Below the pieces are notes generated by a model, which was given only the letters and a program-made list of their open reading frames with translations, did no database searches and was not told where the DNA came from. From assembly GCA_025766275.1 (NCBI GenBank), contig JAFKAC010000005.1, positions 806,001 through 870,000 of the forward strand: a stretch of 64,000 nt of DNA, in the 5' to 3' direction. This stretch comes from Lactarius indigo. Its lineage: Eukaryota; Basidiomycota; Agaricomycetes; Russulales; Russulaceae. Of this stretch, positions 1 through 10,842 are shown piece after piece. A program made the position numbers and the translations under genes. The first letter of the stretch is position 1. The number at the start of each line of letters is the position of its first letter.

Positions 1-3000
1 CTGTTTTGCCTCACTGCACCATGAGGTGTTGTGCATGCCTGATGCTATCCTGGGCGTGCTGTCTAAGGACCAGCAATTCTTCTAATTGTTGATCCACCAC
101 AGGACAGCTTGATGGTTTGGGGTTCCATGTCGTGTGAGGTTCCCACCCCATAAGGAGTGCAAATGGGGAATGTTTGGTTGTGGTGTTTGTCCATGAATTG
201 TCCATGAATTGTGCCATGGGTAAGACTTCAGCCCAGTTATCTTGCCTTATGTTGCACCAGTGTCGTAAGTATTGTTCCAACTATTGATTGGTATGTTCCA
301 ATTGTCTGTCAGTTTGGGGGTGATATGCCGATGATATGTTTTGTTGTATCCCCAGGGTGTTGCATAATTGTCTCATGAATGTTGATGTGAATCTGGGGTC
401 TCAATCGGATATGATCTTTCAGGGTAGGCCATAATGGGGGTATACATTCTGGAGGTATAGTTTGGCCACTCCTCCCAATGTTATGGTTTCGTTACATGGA
501 ATGAATATGGCTGCCTTTGAACAGTCATGATTGGTAATAGTGAGGATTGAGTCAAATCTGTTTGATGTGGGGAGCTTGACTATAAAGTCCATAGCACTTC
601 AAAGGGTTCAGCTGAGGGGTTGGTCGTGATAGGGAACAAGTGTGGTTTTTGTCAGTGGGGGTTAATTTTGTTGCTTTGGCATGTGGCGCATCCTTTGACA
701 TAGGCTTCTATGTCTTTTCACATGTTGGGCCACCAGAAATCGTGTCTTACTAGTTCCAGGGTGTTTGTGATTCCTGGGTGTCTGGCGCTTGGGGTGTCAT
801 GGAAAAAGGTGATTACCCCCCACTTAAGGTTGTTGTTTCCCACAACAACAAGAGTGTCGCCCTTCCACCATAGTCCATCGTGCTTCTTCAGGTTGTGGGG
901 TTCAATCCATGGGAGAAGTGTCGCTTCATCCATGTTTTGCGTGATTTGGGTCCATATATCCATGTCATGCATGGATGTATGGGTGATTTTGAGGAAGATG
1001 TCTTCTGGTAGTACTATGACGTGGTCATTATCTGTGGTGCCATCATCATAATCAGGGTGTCTAGATAGTGAGTCCACTTGTGTATTTTTTGTGCCAGGGA
1101 TGTGTTTAAGCATAAAATTGTATTCTGAGAGTTATTGGAATTCCCAGGCTACTCTTTGGCTTATCTTTCTTGGTTCCTTCCAATACTGGAGGTTGGCGTG
1201 ATCAGTATGTATGGTTATGATGTGAGGGGACCCTATGAGGTATGTGCACCATGTTCATAAGGCTTTGACAATTGCAAGTAGCTCACAATCGTAAATGTCG
1301 TAATTTCATTCAGCCTCTGTCAGGGATTTGGAGTAGAATGCAATGGGGTGGAGCTTCTGATCTTCCCCCCATTGATTTAGTATGGCTCCTAAAGCGTAGC
1401 TGGAGGTGTCTACTTCAATCTCAAAGGGTTGATCCAATCGGGGAAATAGGAGTACAGGTTCGCTGCTGATATGGTCTTTGATGGTGTCAAATGCTTTCTG
1501 TCTTGCTTCTGTCCAGTCCCAAGGCATGTCCTTCTTTGTAAGGTTGTGTAATGGTCTTGCAATAGTTGAAAATCCCCTTATAAAGCACCTATAGAAGTTG
1601 CAAAATCCTAAGAAGGCTCATACTTCTTTGAGTGATGTCGGCGCTCTCCAGTCACATACTCCTTGGACTTTGATGGGGTCCATGCGTAACTTGCTGTGTC
1701 CGATAATAAGTCCTAAGTATTCCACCTCGTGGACTTTGAATACACATTTTTCTGGCTTGATATAGAGATTGTGTTCATTGCACAGGTCCAACACTTGGTG
1801 AAGTACACGTCAGTGGTGTTCTAGATTGTCTGGTGTAGCTATCAAGATGTCATCCATGTATATGATGACTTCTCCAGTCAACACCAGTTCTTGAAAGATG
1901 GTGTCCATCATGGTTTGAAAGGTACTGGGAGAATTTGTCAAACCAAAGAACATCACCCTTGGTTTGAATAGCCCCTGATTTGTTTTAAATGCCACTTTCC
2001 ATTCATCCCCTTCTTTGATGCAAACATTATTATATCCCCATTGTATGTCTAGTTTTGAATAGAGCCGTGCATTTCAAATGCGATTGATGAGTTTGGGGAT
2101 AAGGGGGAGGGGATAGTGGTTTTTTATGGTGATGTTGTTAAGGCATCGATAGTCTTGTACAGGGCGTAGCTTCCCATCCTTTTTCTTGATAAAGAAGAAT
2201 GGGGATGCATAAGGTGATTTTGATGGCTGGATATACTTTTTCTCCAAGTGTTTGGTGATGAATTCTGAGAGTTTTTCAGTTTCTGGAATTGTTAGCGGGT
2301 ACACTTTGCAGTCCATGGTTTTGGGGGCGTCGGGGATTAAGTCGATAGCATGGTCCCACGTTCTTGATGGGGGAAAATGTTGTGACGCTTCTTCGCTGAA
2401 GACCTTTCGATGTCTCCAGTATTCCTTGGGGACCATTTCTTTGAAAGTCATTTGGGGTTTCTTTGCCGCTTCTCGTTGGGCTAGTTCTGAGGCTGTGGTG
2501 GTATTGTGCAGTTGGATGTGTGGGTCATCTTCTTGCTCCAATTGTTCCCAGGCTAATTCATCAAGTTGGTATGTCTCCAATGCCTTGATAGTGGATTCCA
2601 TAGGCATGGCTTCATCTGACAAATTAAGACTGGTGACTACAACCGGTTGGAACTCCTCGTCGATAGTGGCATCTCGCCAATGAAATTTGGGTTCAAAAGC
2701 TGTGAACCAGGGGTAACCTAGGATGACTTCGTCATTTCCTAAGTCAGTAATGAGAAATTGGAGGTTTTGAGTTTTGTCCCCAGTTCGAACAGTTAGGTCC
2801 ATAAAGGAGGTGATTTCTCCCCCTTGATTGTGGGTTCCATCTACATTCCATATTTTGATGGATTGTTCTGTGGGAAGGTAGGTGATTTTGAGCCACTTTA
2901 GGAGGTTCATACTTATAAAGTTGTCTGTGGCTCCTGAGTCGATAAGGACATTTTGTTCAGCTGTTGCGTGTGCAGATTTAAAAAGAACTGGAATTCGCAT
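1..3000 (-). pseudogene. pol of element A (protease, RT, RNase H, integrase), partial
   Basis: Starts at an ATG at 3000 in a frame separate from gag, about 60 nt after the gag stop. The retropepsin motif DSGAT is intact (about 2940). Reverse transcriptase follows with the YMDD catalytic box near 1850, then RNase H (about 1500-1150) and the integrase zinc-binding/core region (about 1100-1), ending at the window edge in integrase. Several in-frame stops are present, for example after KLINRI at about 2074 and near 1810; neighbouring residues and homologues suggest CGA-to-TGA changes at many. The chromodomain and anything downstream are outside the window. Confidence 0.9.
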
Positions 3001-3059
3001 GGATCAGAATCTGCTAGTGTACACACTAAGTTTAAGAGCTCTAGCCCAGGCCACCGGGT

Positions 3060-5264
3060 TCAAGCGTTGAGAAAATCCTTTTTCTGTCTGAATAATTTGT
3101 CCACCATGAGTTTGTGGACTTCTGGACTTTGAGTGAACAAGGCGGCGACTTGTGCTTCTGCTTCTTCTTCATTTGAAAGTGGTCGTGAAGCTGTCATGGA
3201 AATGGTAGCTGTAGTTGGGGTGGTAGTGTCTGCAACTTTGGCCATCATTGTTGGTTTTTGAGGGCAAAAGTGGGAGATGTGTCCTTGCCCTTGGCAGCAG
3301 AAGCATCTTCCTTCCTTTTGGAGTTGCTTCTTTTCATCATCCATCATGGCGGTGCAAGCTCAGGTGTGACTAACATCCATCACATTTGGGTCCCTGGTTT
3401 TGTTTAGTGTCAACAGCCATTGATCCCAGGAGGCTCCTCTGTTATGATCCGACGCTTCGGACCCAAGTCACAGTATGTCTCCACCCTGCCTTCCCCCTTC
3501 TGTACTATACCTTGTTACCAAAGGAGCTACTGTTACTAGTGGCGCTGTTTCCTTGATCTGAACTTCTGTTTACTCCGTTTAGTCTCTTTGATATTGTGTG
3601 GACTTGTGTTCATGTTGTTTGGAACCCTGTCCTATATAAACCTGTACCATAGACCGTAGGAAGCCAGACTTGGCTTCGTTTGCAATCTAGCAACCTTGCC
3701 TCCGTACTTTGGTGTGACCTCGCCTTATCCCTCTCTTCTTGTGCATCCCCTACCTCAGTCCCTAACCAGGACACTTCGAAGTCTTTGCAGTTGAACTATA
3801 TCAACGCGTTACACCTGTTATACTCTGTGCACTAGCAAGATCAAGTGTAGAGAAGTGTTAGACACTTCGGACAAGGAGTCCTACATTACAGAGTAGTGCT
3901 GCACCTTGTGCCACACTTTTATCACTCGTATTTCATAGCAATAAGACAACAAGAGGTCTTCGCTTGATACTTGTGTGATTTAGAACCTTTAGAACCCACG
4001 CCCCTGCTAGGGTGTAACATCCTCCTCTTTTGTTGCCCCTTCCTTTGGTGAGTTTATCTTTAAGGAGGTACTCAGCTTGTTGGAGGGTGACCACAGCCTT
4101 CCAGTCTTCCCATGTTATCGGGTGATGGTACTTGATTGCATTAACCACTAGTGCCCCTAGTAATCCCTTCTGGAAAATTTCTAGGGTGGTGGCTTCGTCT
4201 TTGTTATACCCTGCTTTGTTTGCCAAGTTGGAAAACTTGGCGATATAGGTGTTGATGTCTTCTTTATCCATTTGGAGGGTTTGGATAGTGTGTCGTGCCT
4301 TCTGCTGTTGGGTGGTGTCAGTGTATGCTTGAATGAAGCGTGTTTCTATGGTATTCCATAGATTTTCAGCGTTCATCACTACTCCTCTGGCTAGTTGGTC
4401 TACCAGCCATTGGATTTGTTCTTCCACCCAATCATCCACCAATGGTCCTCTGATATAAGAGAGTAGGGTCATAGCTTGTGAATAGGGGAGTATGAGCTGT
4501 TGGACATTTGGATTCATTCCTTGGTAAAGGGTGAAAGTGTTGAGGAATGCTCGGCTGGCCTCTTGGTCTCTGGTGAATTCTGGGGGTGGGTTTCCCCTGA
4601 GTCACCCATTTGGGGGTGGAGCCCCTCCTGTGGCAGCAGCGGTGCCCCCAGTGCCTCCTCCACCTCCAGGCATGCCACCTCCACCTCCAGGTGCACCACC
4701 TCCACCTCCAGGCACACCCCTTCCAGGATGGCCTCCTGTGCCTCCTGAAGGGCCGCTTCTGCTTGTCAGCACACTTCCTCCCATAGGATGTCCTCCACTA
4801 CCTGGAGGATTGGCCAATGAGGCAGATCCCATAGGTTGGGAACTTCCTGAAGGTTGAGTGCTGGTGAGGGTGGTTGAGAGCTGTGTTGTGGACATGTTGG
4901 CATATGACGTGAAGTCAACTGGTCTTTGGATGGTAGGGGTAAGGGTGGGGTTGTCTTTGGATGCAGAGTTGGGTTCCTCAATGTCTGAATTGGTGTTGAT
5001 GGCCTGTATGTGGCCTTTTCCTGGTCCTAGTCCTAGATGTGTGGGGACCAGTTTATATGAGTACCAAGAGTGTTTTGAGTCTGAATAGGTGATGTAGGCC
5101 CAGATGTGCTGGTCCTTGATGTATTCAATTGGTTCATATGTGAGCTTGTCAGGGTCGTAGACGTAGTACCCCTTCATCGTGTGGAGTGTTTCTCCAAAGA
5201 GTGGTTCCTTTGATGAAAGGTCAGAGGTTGTCTTGTGGGTGTCATTCCAGGTATTCCCAGACAA
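3060..5264 (-). pseudogene. gag of element A, interrupted by a solo LTR
   Basis: Capsid/nucleocapsid precursor. The N-terminal region (ATG at 5264) is followed by a Gly/Pro-rich stretch (about 4610-4750). The retrotransposon Gag core follows with residues such as SRAFLNTF and SYIRGP (about 4560-4430), then a CCHC zinc knuckle, C-x2-C-x4-H-x4-C, near 3310-3270. In-frame stops: TGA at 4602-4604 between the Gly-rich part and the core, and a TGA just before MMDDEKK (about 3350); the second fits CGA decayed to TGA. The 580-bp solo LTR at 3440-4019 splits the region between core and knuckle, leaving the same frame readable on both sides. Confidence 0.85.
3440..4019 (+). repeat. Solo LTR (LTR-F family) inside gag of element A
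   Basis: Begins TGTTATGATCC and ends GGGTGTAACA, with the short inverted termini expected of an LTR. Both sides carry the 5-bp TSD TCCTC (3435-3439 and 4020-4024), so this is a clean insertion later reduced to one LTR. A TATATAAA lies near 3633. An inverted second copy is at 39842-40420. Confidence 0.93.
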
Positions 5265-5309
5265 ACTGGGTTTGGCTTTGACTGGTGAGAGCCACAGTGT
5301 GCAACTGGG

Positions 5310-5320
5310 AGACTAGACTT
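5310..5320 (-). promoter_or_regulatory. Primer-binding site of element A, self-complementary type
   Basis: Two nucleotides after the LTR end, the element RNA would read AAGTCTAGTCT. This 11-mer is the exact reverse complement of AGACTAGACTT inside the same LTR (5566-5556, minus). I see no typical tRNA-complementary site starting TGG. In Schizosaccharomyces pombe Tf1 the first 11 nt of the mRNA pair with the primer-binding site and prime reverse transcription; the same length, spacing and location are seen here. Confidence 0.75.
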
Positions 5321-5322
5321 AA

Positions 5323-5911
5323 TGTAATGCCACTACAGGGGCATTGGGTACGTCCTGTACCAAGTCAGTCAATACACGGTAGTGCAAGCTCAATGGCCTG
5401 ACTTCAGTAGAGTGGTGCACAAGGATCACAAGGACGTAAGTCACTTGGACCGTAGAGGAGGGCTAAGGCGCGAAGACCTAGCAGAAGCGGGGAGTCATGA
5501 GACAGGGCAAGGCGCAAAGGCATTTCGTGTTTAGATGAGTGTAGTATTACACAAGAAGTCTAGTCTACTGTACAAGCTAGGTAGAACTAGGTTTAAATAC
5601 AAGTAAGGCTGTATGGCCACTACAAACAGATGGCGCCATCGCCGGATCAAGGGACAAAGGGAAAGACATGAGAGGGACAAGGCATGGATATACTTGGAAC
5701 AAAGGTGAATCACATGGGTCCACACATGAGTGAGAATAGAACGGAAACTAGCACATGTCAAGCTTTATCAAAAGAGACCGTTGATGAGCAAGGTGTGCAA
5801 TAGGAACTGGATAATCGTAAAGACTGTGTAATTGTACAGGGCTCGTGGGATGTTGGGGAAGGAAAAGTAAAGTAAAGAAAGAATGAGTCCAAATGGTAAG
5901 AGATCGTAACA
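5323..5911 (-). repeat. 5' LTR of element A (LTR-A family, 589 bp)
   Basis: On the minus strand it begins TGTTACGATC and ends in TTACA. Homologous copies lie at 7513-8101 (plus) and 9327-9907 (minus); a terminal fragment lies at 40662-40762. It contains a TATA-like box and the predicted transcription start used for self-priming. It abuts the zinc-knuckle ORF unit at 5912, so two LTR-A copies lie head to head around that ORF. Confidence 0.9.
5556..5599 (-). promoter_or_regulatory. TATA box and predicted RNA start of element A
   Basis: Minus strand: TATTTAAA at 5599-5592, then AGACTAGACTT at 5566-5556, which is predicted to be the 5' end of the RNA because it pairs with the primer-binding site. 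The roughly 30-nt spacing from TATA to start fits RNA polymerase II promoters. The start site is inferred, not measured. Confidence 0.6.
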
Positions 5912-5972
5912 TGGATGAAAGATATAAAGAACAGCCCATTGTCACCACTCGCCACTACCAACAAAGCACACA

Positions 5973-7478
5973 ATGACCACCACCCCAGTCTCTGACACCA
6001 CCCTTGTCAATGTCCTCGACATGGACCCCCAACTAGTCACCCTCTTCTCAGGAGAAACCGTTGCCATCACCAACCTATCTTTCACCATCCCAGGCATCCC
6101 TCGCCTATCACCACCACCATCAGCATCAGGCTCCCCACAGTCCACCATGACTATTGACCCAGTACCCACCATTCCCCAATCCCCTGAGTGAGAACCAGGC
6201 AAGCTCACTCCCTCTACACTAGAGGAGGGACAATACTCACCAACCCCTCCTCCCCATCAAAACCCAACACCACCACTGGAAGAGCTAGCACCCTCACCCC
6301 CATCATCAAAACATTTTACGCCACCACCACCACTTGAGTCCCCACCAACTCCACTTACCCCAGTCTGCATCCACACCCCTATTGACTATAACCGCCCAGA
6401 TACCCCCAAAGAGGATATGGAAGATCCAGGGGCCCCCTTCTTTGTGAACACTCCAGGGTCACCCAAGTACTACCTGCTGCAAATCCCACAACCTGAGGGT
6501 GGATTCCAAATTGCAAAGTACATCTACTATCATAAAGGATTCACCGAGGTGGTGGGAACAGTGAGGAAAGGGCAACCATGCTATGGTGAAACAGTCTACC
6601 TGTCCACCCTACACCCCAATGTCTCAGCTCCCCCAATCACTGCTGAACAGCTTCAGTTCTTCAACCCGAATGACATCCACACCTGTGCCTTAGACAAGAC
6701 CTTGATCAAACTCAACCTACCCTGTCTTACTGTGGAGGTAACTCACCTTGGTACAGGACTGGTGGCGATGAAAGAACTGGATCAAAAGCACAAGAAACTG
6801 GAGGAAGCAGCTCAGAAACTTAGAGCTGAGAGACTTACAGTGGACCTGATGTTGGCAAGCACGAAGCGACACCTGCAGTATGCAGGGGCCCTTACCACCA
6901 TTGCCAATGAATATGCCCACCTTATGGCCCTCCCTACTCCATTACAACACTCTTGCCACACCATCCCCTTCTCCACCCAACATGGAGGACTGGTTGAATT
7001 TCCCCAACTCCATGACTGACCCTGTCGACAACGATGCTACCATTGCAACAGCCCCCACCACCTCATACATGACTGTCCTACACGACCTTGACCTGCTTGT
7101 TGATATTGCCAAAGTCAAGAGCACCAGTCACACCAGTGCATTTTCCAGCAAGCCAACATGGTAGCTGAAGTCATCACCACCCAACAAGTGGAAGAACACA
7201 TTCATTGGGCAAGATCCCCTAACGAAACTACTTCCTTCATGGTCCCTTCTCCACTGACCATCACCGCCAATACCCAAGGACGTTGGTGTGGACAATGCTT
7301 CCACTCTGACACCAATCACGACGAGATTTGATGTCCCCAGTACAAAATGTGTCGCAAGTGTGGAGCATGGGGTCCCTTCCTCTTTTTACACACCCATTAT
7401 TGCCCTTGGGATGTGTCAGAGTGGCTGGAGAATGACCTGGATGCTGACATATATGACTTGATCAACCCCAAGTCTTGA
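5973..7478 (+). pseudogene. ORF with coiled coil and four zinc-knuckle-like motifs, next to the 3' LTR
   Basis: One frame of 501 codons. It is broken by TGA at 6189, 7017, two near 7090-7105, and 7329; at least four sit where Arg fits (for instance C-R-Y-C), so CGA decay is likely. Order: Pro/Ser/Thr-rich N-terminus, a globular part (about 6417-6760) with a G-x3-Y-G-E-x-V-Y pattern, a charged coiled-coil stretch (about 6770-6880), and a C-terminal cysteine region: C-x2-C-x4-H-x4-C (twice), C-x2-C-x6-H-x4-C, and C-x2-C...H-x-H-x-C. A TATAAA lies at 5923-5928. The globular part resembles the extension that follows the chromodomain in elements B and C. It could be the end of a pol frame or a separate Gag-like protein; function unknown. 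Confidence 0.65.
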
Positions 7479-7512
7479 AGCCAAGGCGTCTTCAGATCAA
7501 GATGGGGGGTAA

Positions 7513-8101
7513 TGTTATGGTTTCTACTCATTTCTCGGACTTGTTCTTTCCTTGACCTATCATTCCTTCCCCATTACTGTACAAGCCCTGTATGACTACA
7601 CAGACTTTACATTTCATTGATTCCTATCACACACCCTGCTTATCGATGATCTGCTTTGATAAAGCTTGACATGTGCTAGTTTCTGTCCCATTCCCACTCA
7701 TGTGCAGACCCATGTGATTCACCCTTGTTCTACTTATGACATTCCTTTATTCCTGTTATATGTTTTCCTTTGTTCCCAGTTGAGGTGATGGCACCATCTG
7801 TTTGTACAGTTATACATATTGTTGTCTATTTAAACCTAGTCCTACCTAGCTTGTATGGTAGACTATACTTCTTGTGTAATACTACACTCATCTATCAGAG
7901 GTTGCCTTCACACATTCCCTTGTCTCACAAATCCCTGTTTTTGCTAGGTCTTCAAGCCTTAGCATTTCTCTACGATCCAAGTGACTTTGTCCTTGAGATC
8001 CTTGTGCATCACCCTACTGAAGTCAAGCCACTGAGCTTGTACTACCACATATCAACTGACTTGGTACAGGTCATGCCTAACACCCCTGTAGTGGGGTTAC
8101 A
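7513..8101 (+). repeat. LTR-A copy (3' LTR, plus orientation)
   Basis: Begins TGTTATGGTTTC and ends GGGGTTACA, preceded by a polypurine tract. TATTTAAA (about 7828) is followed about 30 nt later by AGACTATACTT, one mismatch from the 11-mer of element A. Same length (589 bp) as the LTR at 5323-5911. Confidence 0.88.
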
Positions 8102-8398
8102 CAAAACCTCCACTTTACCCTATTACTACAAACCCCCACACAAATCCCTTTGAAACAATCACACTAGACTTCATAACCAAACTACCCACATCAGACAACT
8201 ACAATACCATACTTACCATCACTGACCATGACTGTTCAAAAGCCTCCATTTTCATACCATGCAAAGAGACCATAGACACTGAACACACTGCTCTACTATA
8301 TGCTACCCATGTACTCCCCCATTATGGCTTACCCCAATGTATCATATCAGACAGAGACCCTCACTTCACAGCCTCCTTCACAAAAGAATTGTGCCAAC
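8102..8398 (+). pseudogene. Integrase core fragment of a Ty3/gypsy element
   Basis: Open frame from about 8126 to the junction with the next LTR. It shows the integrase core signatures TLDFITKLP, TDHDCSK and SDRDPHF, which include the first two acidic residues of the D,D-35-E triad. It is cut on the left by the LTR-A element and on the right by LTR-E at 8399. No start or stop of its own is visible. It differs from the integrases of A, B and C, so it is a separate old element. Confidence 0.85.
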
Positions 8399-8996
8399 TG
8401 TTGATAAGTAGCCAGTGTGCACTTAGTGGCTCTAATGGACTTGCAGATATGGACTGCTATAGATTAGATATACTGGACTTATGTAGATTATATTTGATCT
8501 GTACAATCTAGTGCTTCTATGACATCACTGTACAATGACATCATATGGACTACTCTGAACTCTTCATTGTACTTCATCCTTTGTTCTCTTTCTAGCATTA
8601 TCTTTATTGTGATGTCACTATGATATCATACCTGTCTAGACTTTCTTTTGTTCTATATGCCTTGTTCTCCTTATGAACACTCCTTTGTCCTGTTGTAGAA
8701 CAATGCGTCCCTTGTACTCTGTGACTTGTAGTTACTTCCCTTGTACTAGTGTCACACCTCTGTATAGTATAAGTAGACTGCTTGTATGCCCTGGTCCACA
8801 TCAGTTCTCACTGTTCTGTGTGCCAGGTATGTCTTCTCTCCTCTAATACCATTATCAGTTCTCACTGCTCTGTGTGCCAGACCTCCTTGCTTTACTTGCA
8901 ACTCACCCTGTTCACCTCTGCTTCCAGCTACTCCTCATATCTCACCACAGTACTTTGTCCCACTGTGAGTATGTCCTTCTAGTGTGCTGTTCATCA
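8399..8996 (+). repeat. LTR-E copy (598 bp), no matching TSD
   Basis: Begins TGTTGATAAG and ends GCTGTTCATCA. Contains a TATA-like TATAGTATAAG (about 8763) and two tandem copies of a roughly 55-bp unit around ATCAGTTCTCACTG. The 5-bp flanks differ (CCAAC against TGTGT), so it is either the 5' LTR of a deleted element or a product of recombination. Confidence 0.8.
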
Positions 8997-9190
8997 TGTG
9001 TCACAGATACACAAGGTGCTACATCCCTTCATCTCATCAACACTTTGGTAAGGAAGGCTGCCCATGGCATCAGAGGACAAGAAGACAACAAGTATTCTCA
9101 TCTGGTGAATGGAACACTGCTTACAATGATGACAGACTTGACTTGGAAGTAGAGTAGACATGTGGACTCATCTATCAAGAGAGGGGGTCA
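8997..9190 (+). other. Short retroelement-internal remnant ending in a polypurine tract
   Basis: About 190 bp between two LTRs. It ends in AAGAGAGGGGGTCA directly before TGTTGTGATC, which looks like a polypurine tract followed by a 3' LTR. One frame is open (stop at about 9150) but I recognise no domain. Confidence 0.4.
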
Positions 9191-9218
9191 TGTTGTGATC
9201 CCACAACATTCTAGACCA

Positions 9219-10409
9219 TGATGAACAGCAAAGACATGACAAATACTCACAGTGACTAGAGGGGACTGTGGTGAGATACTGGGCAACTGGATAGCAGCAG
9301 AGGGAAGTGTCAAGCAAGTGAAGCAGTGTTACACCACTACAGAGGCGTAAGGTACGACCTGTACCAAGTCAGTCGGGTCACGGTAGCACAAGTTCAAAGA
9401 CTTGGCTTCAGTAGAATGGTGCACAAGGATCACAAGGACGTTAGTCACTTGGACCGTAGTGGAAGGCTAAGACTTGAAGGTCTAGTGGAGGCGATAGATT
9501 CTTGAGACAGGGAAAGCGCAAAGGCGTCCGTGTTAGACGAGTGTAGTATTACACAAGAAGTCTAGTCTACCGTACAAGCTAGGTATGACCGGGGTTAAAT
9601 AGAGGTTTCGCTGTATGGCTGCTACAAACAGATGGCGCCATTGCTTGGTTATGGAATAAAGGGATAGGCATAAAGGGAACAAGGCATAGATATATCGAGA
9701 ACAAGGACGAATCACGCAGGGTTGTGTGTGATTGGGAACGGATCAGAAACTAGCACATGTTGAACTTTATCAGAAGGGAACATCGATAAGTAAGGCGCGT
9801 GCTAGGAACTGAGTAATCGTAAAGTCCACGTAATCGTACAGGGCTCGTATAGTATAGGGAAAGGAATAGTGATGTGTGAAAGAACAAGTCCAAAGGAAAT
9901 CATAACAAGCAGAGTGTTCTGGCACACAACAGTGAGGAACTGATATTACATTGGAGAAGAGGAGACATACCTGGCACACAACAATGAGGAACTGATGTGG
10001 ACCAGGAGCATACATGGTACTCTACTTATACTCCTACAGAGAGTGACACTAGTACAACATAGGTAACGCTAGTCACAAAGCACAAGGGTGGTATTGTTCT
10101 ACAAATGGACAAAGGAGTGGATGCTTTGAGAACAAGACAAGGAGAACAAGGAGAGTCCAGAGCTGAATGATATCATAGTGACATCATAATAAAGATAAGA
10201 ACAAAAACAGAACAATGAGACATAGTACAATGAAAAGTCTGGAAGTAGTCCATATGATGTCATTGTACAGTGATGTCATAGATAAGTAAATAGTCCGAGA
10301 TTGTACAGATCAAATCTAATCTACAGAAATCCAATTAATCTTATCTAAAGCAGTCCATATCTGCAAGTCCTTCTAGAGCCACTAAGTGTGCAAGGGTCAC
10401 TTATCAACA
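9219..10409 (-). repeat. Solo LTR-E with its own nested solo LTR
   Basis: In plus coordinates it reads TGATGAACAGC at the left end and CTTATCAACA at the right end, i.e. a minus-oriented LTR-E. The TSD GACCA flanks it (9214-9218 and 10410-10414). Without the nested LTR-A (9327-9907 plus one 5-bp TSD) its length is about 605 bp, close to other LTR-E copies. It carries the two-copy version of the internal tandem unit. Confidence 0.92.
9327..9907 (-). repeat. Solo LTR-A nested in LTR-E (581 bp)
   Basis: Minus-oriented LTR-A. Perfect 5-bp TSD AGCAG at 9322-9326 and 9908-9912. It retains the AAGTCTAGTCT 11-mer (plus strand, about 9556) and a TTAAATA box, so it comes from the same self-priming family as element A. 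It is younger than the LTR-E that hosts it. Confidence 0.93.
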
Positions 10410-10842
10410 GACCATTCTGTACTGTTCTCTCATTTTCTCCTTATTTATCCATCCTCCTTGAATACTCCAGTGACTCATAGTCTGATGACTGATACATGTT
10501 TCACTTATTTCTCCATCCTCCTAGTATGTTCTACACATTTCCCCTCCCTTAGTCATACATGCACTAGGGACCTATATAAACCATAGATGAAAACCCAGTA
10601 TTACTTAGACTTGTCTTTATCTCTCATCAGTGAATATCATTGTCTCTACTTTATCCTGAGTGCCCCTCTCCATTCTCATCCCCTAAACTGAGACTTCCCT
10701 TGAGTGGGGGTCATTTCTGAAGCTTGGACCCTGTGCTATAACAAGGGTCACACTCAGCCACTGAGTTTCTAAACTCAGCAGACACTCCTGTATTAGTCAG
10801 CACATGTCACACACCAAAGACTCTGCTGAGTCTTGCTATGAA

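Larger units (their letters stand above)
1..5911 (-). mobile_element. Ty3/gypsy element A, 5' portion (3' end outside window)
   Basis: Minus-strand LTR retrotransposon running leftwards out of the window. Order on the minus strand: 5' LTR (5911-5323), primer-binding site (5320-5310), gag (5264-3060), then protease, reverse transcriptase, RNase H and integrase (3000-1). No 3' LTR or TSD partner is visible. The element is dead: gag is split by a solo LTR (3440-4019) and both gag and pol carry in-frame stops. Family assignment rests on the order protease-RT-RNaseH-integrase, the YMDD box and the CCHC knuckle in Gag. Confidence 0.93.
5912..8101 (+). mobile_element. 3' end of a plus-strand LTR-A-family element
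   Basis: Contains a 501-codon reading frame (5973-7478), a purine-rich tract with a run of six G (about 7499-7510), then an LTR-A copy (7513-8101). ORF, polypurine tract, LTR is the normal 3' end of an LTR retrotransposon. Its 5' part is missing at the boundary with element A, which probably inserted here, so the remainder may lie left of the window. Downstream sequence (8102-8398) is the integrase of yet another element, so this element seems to have inserted into that one. Confidence 0.7.
9191..10817 (+). repeat. Probable LTR (LTR-G), interrupted by a nested LTR-E
   Basis: Starts TGTTGTGATCCC right after a polypurine tract and resumes after the nested LTR-E at 10415. It holds a TATATAAA at 10573-10580 in the expected place. 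The 3' end near 10817 (CACACA) is a guess from the TG..CA rule; no second copy is present here to fix it. Confidence 0.4.

Noticed and set aside
4602..4820. Gly/Pro-rich repeat as a structural protein gene on either strand
   Set aside because: It is the linker of the retroelement Gag in the correct frame; the plus-strand Pro-rich frame is its shadow.
8399..8996. Solo LTR with TSD
   Set aside because: The 5-bp flanks CCAAC and TGTGT differ, so it was listed as an LTR copy of uncertain history.
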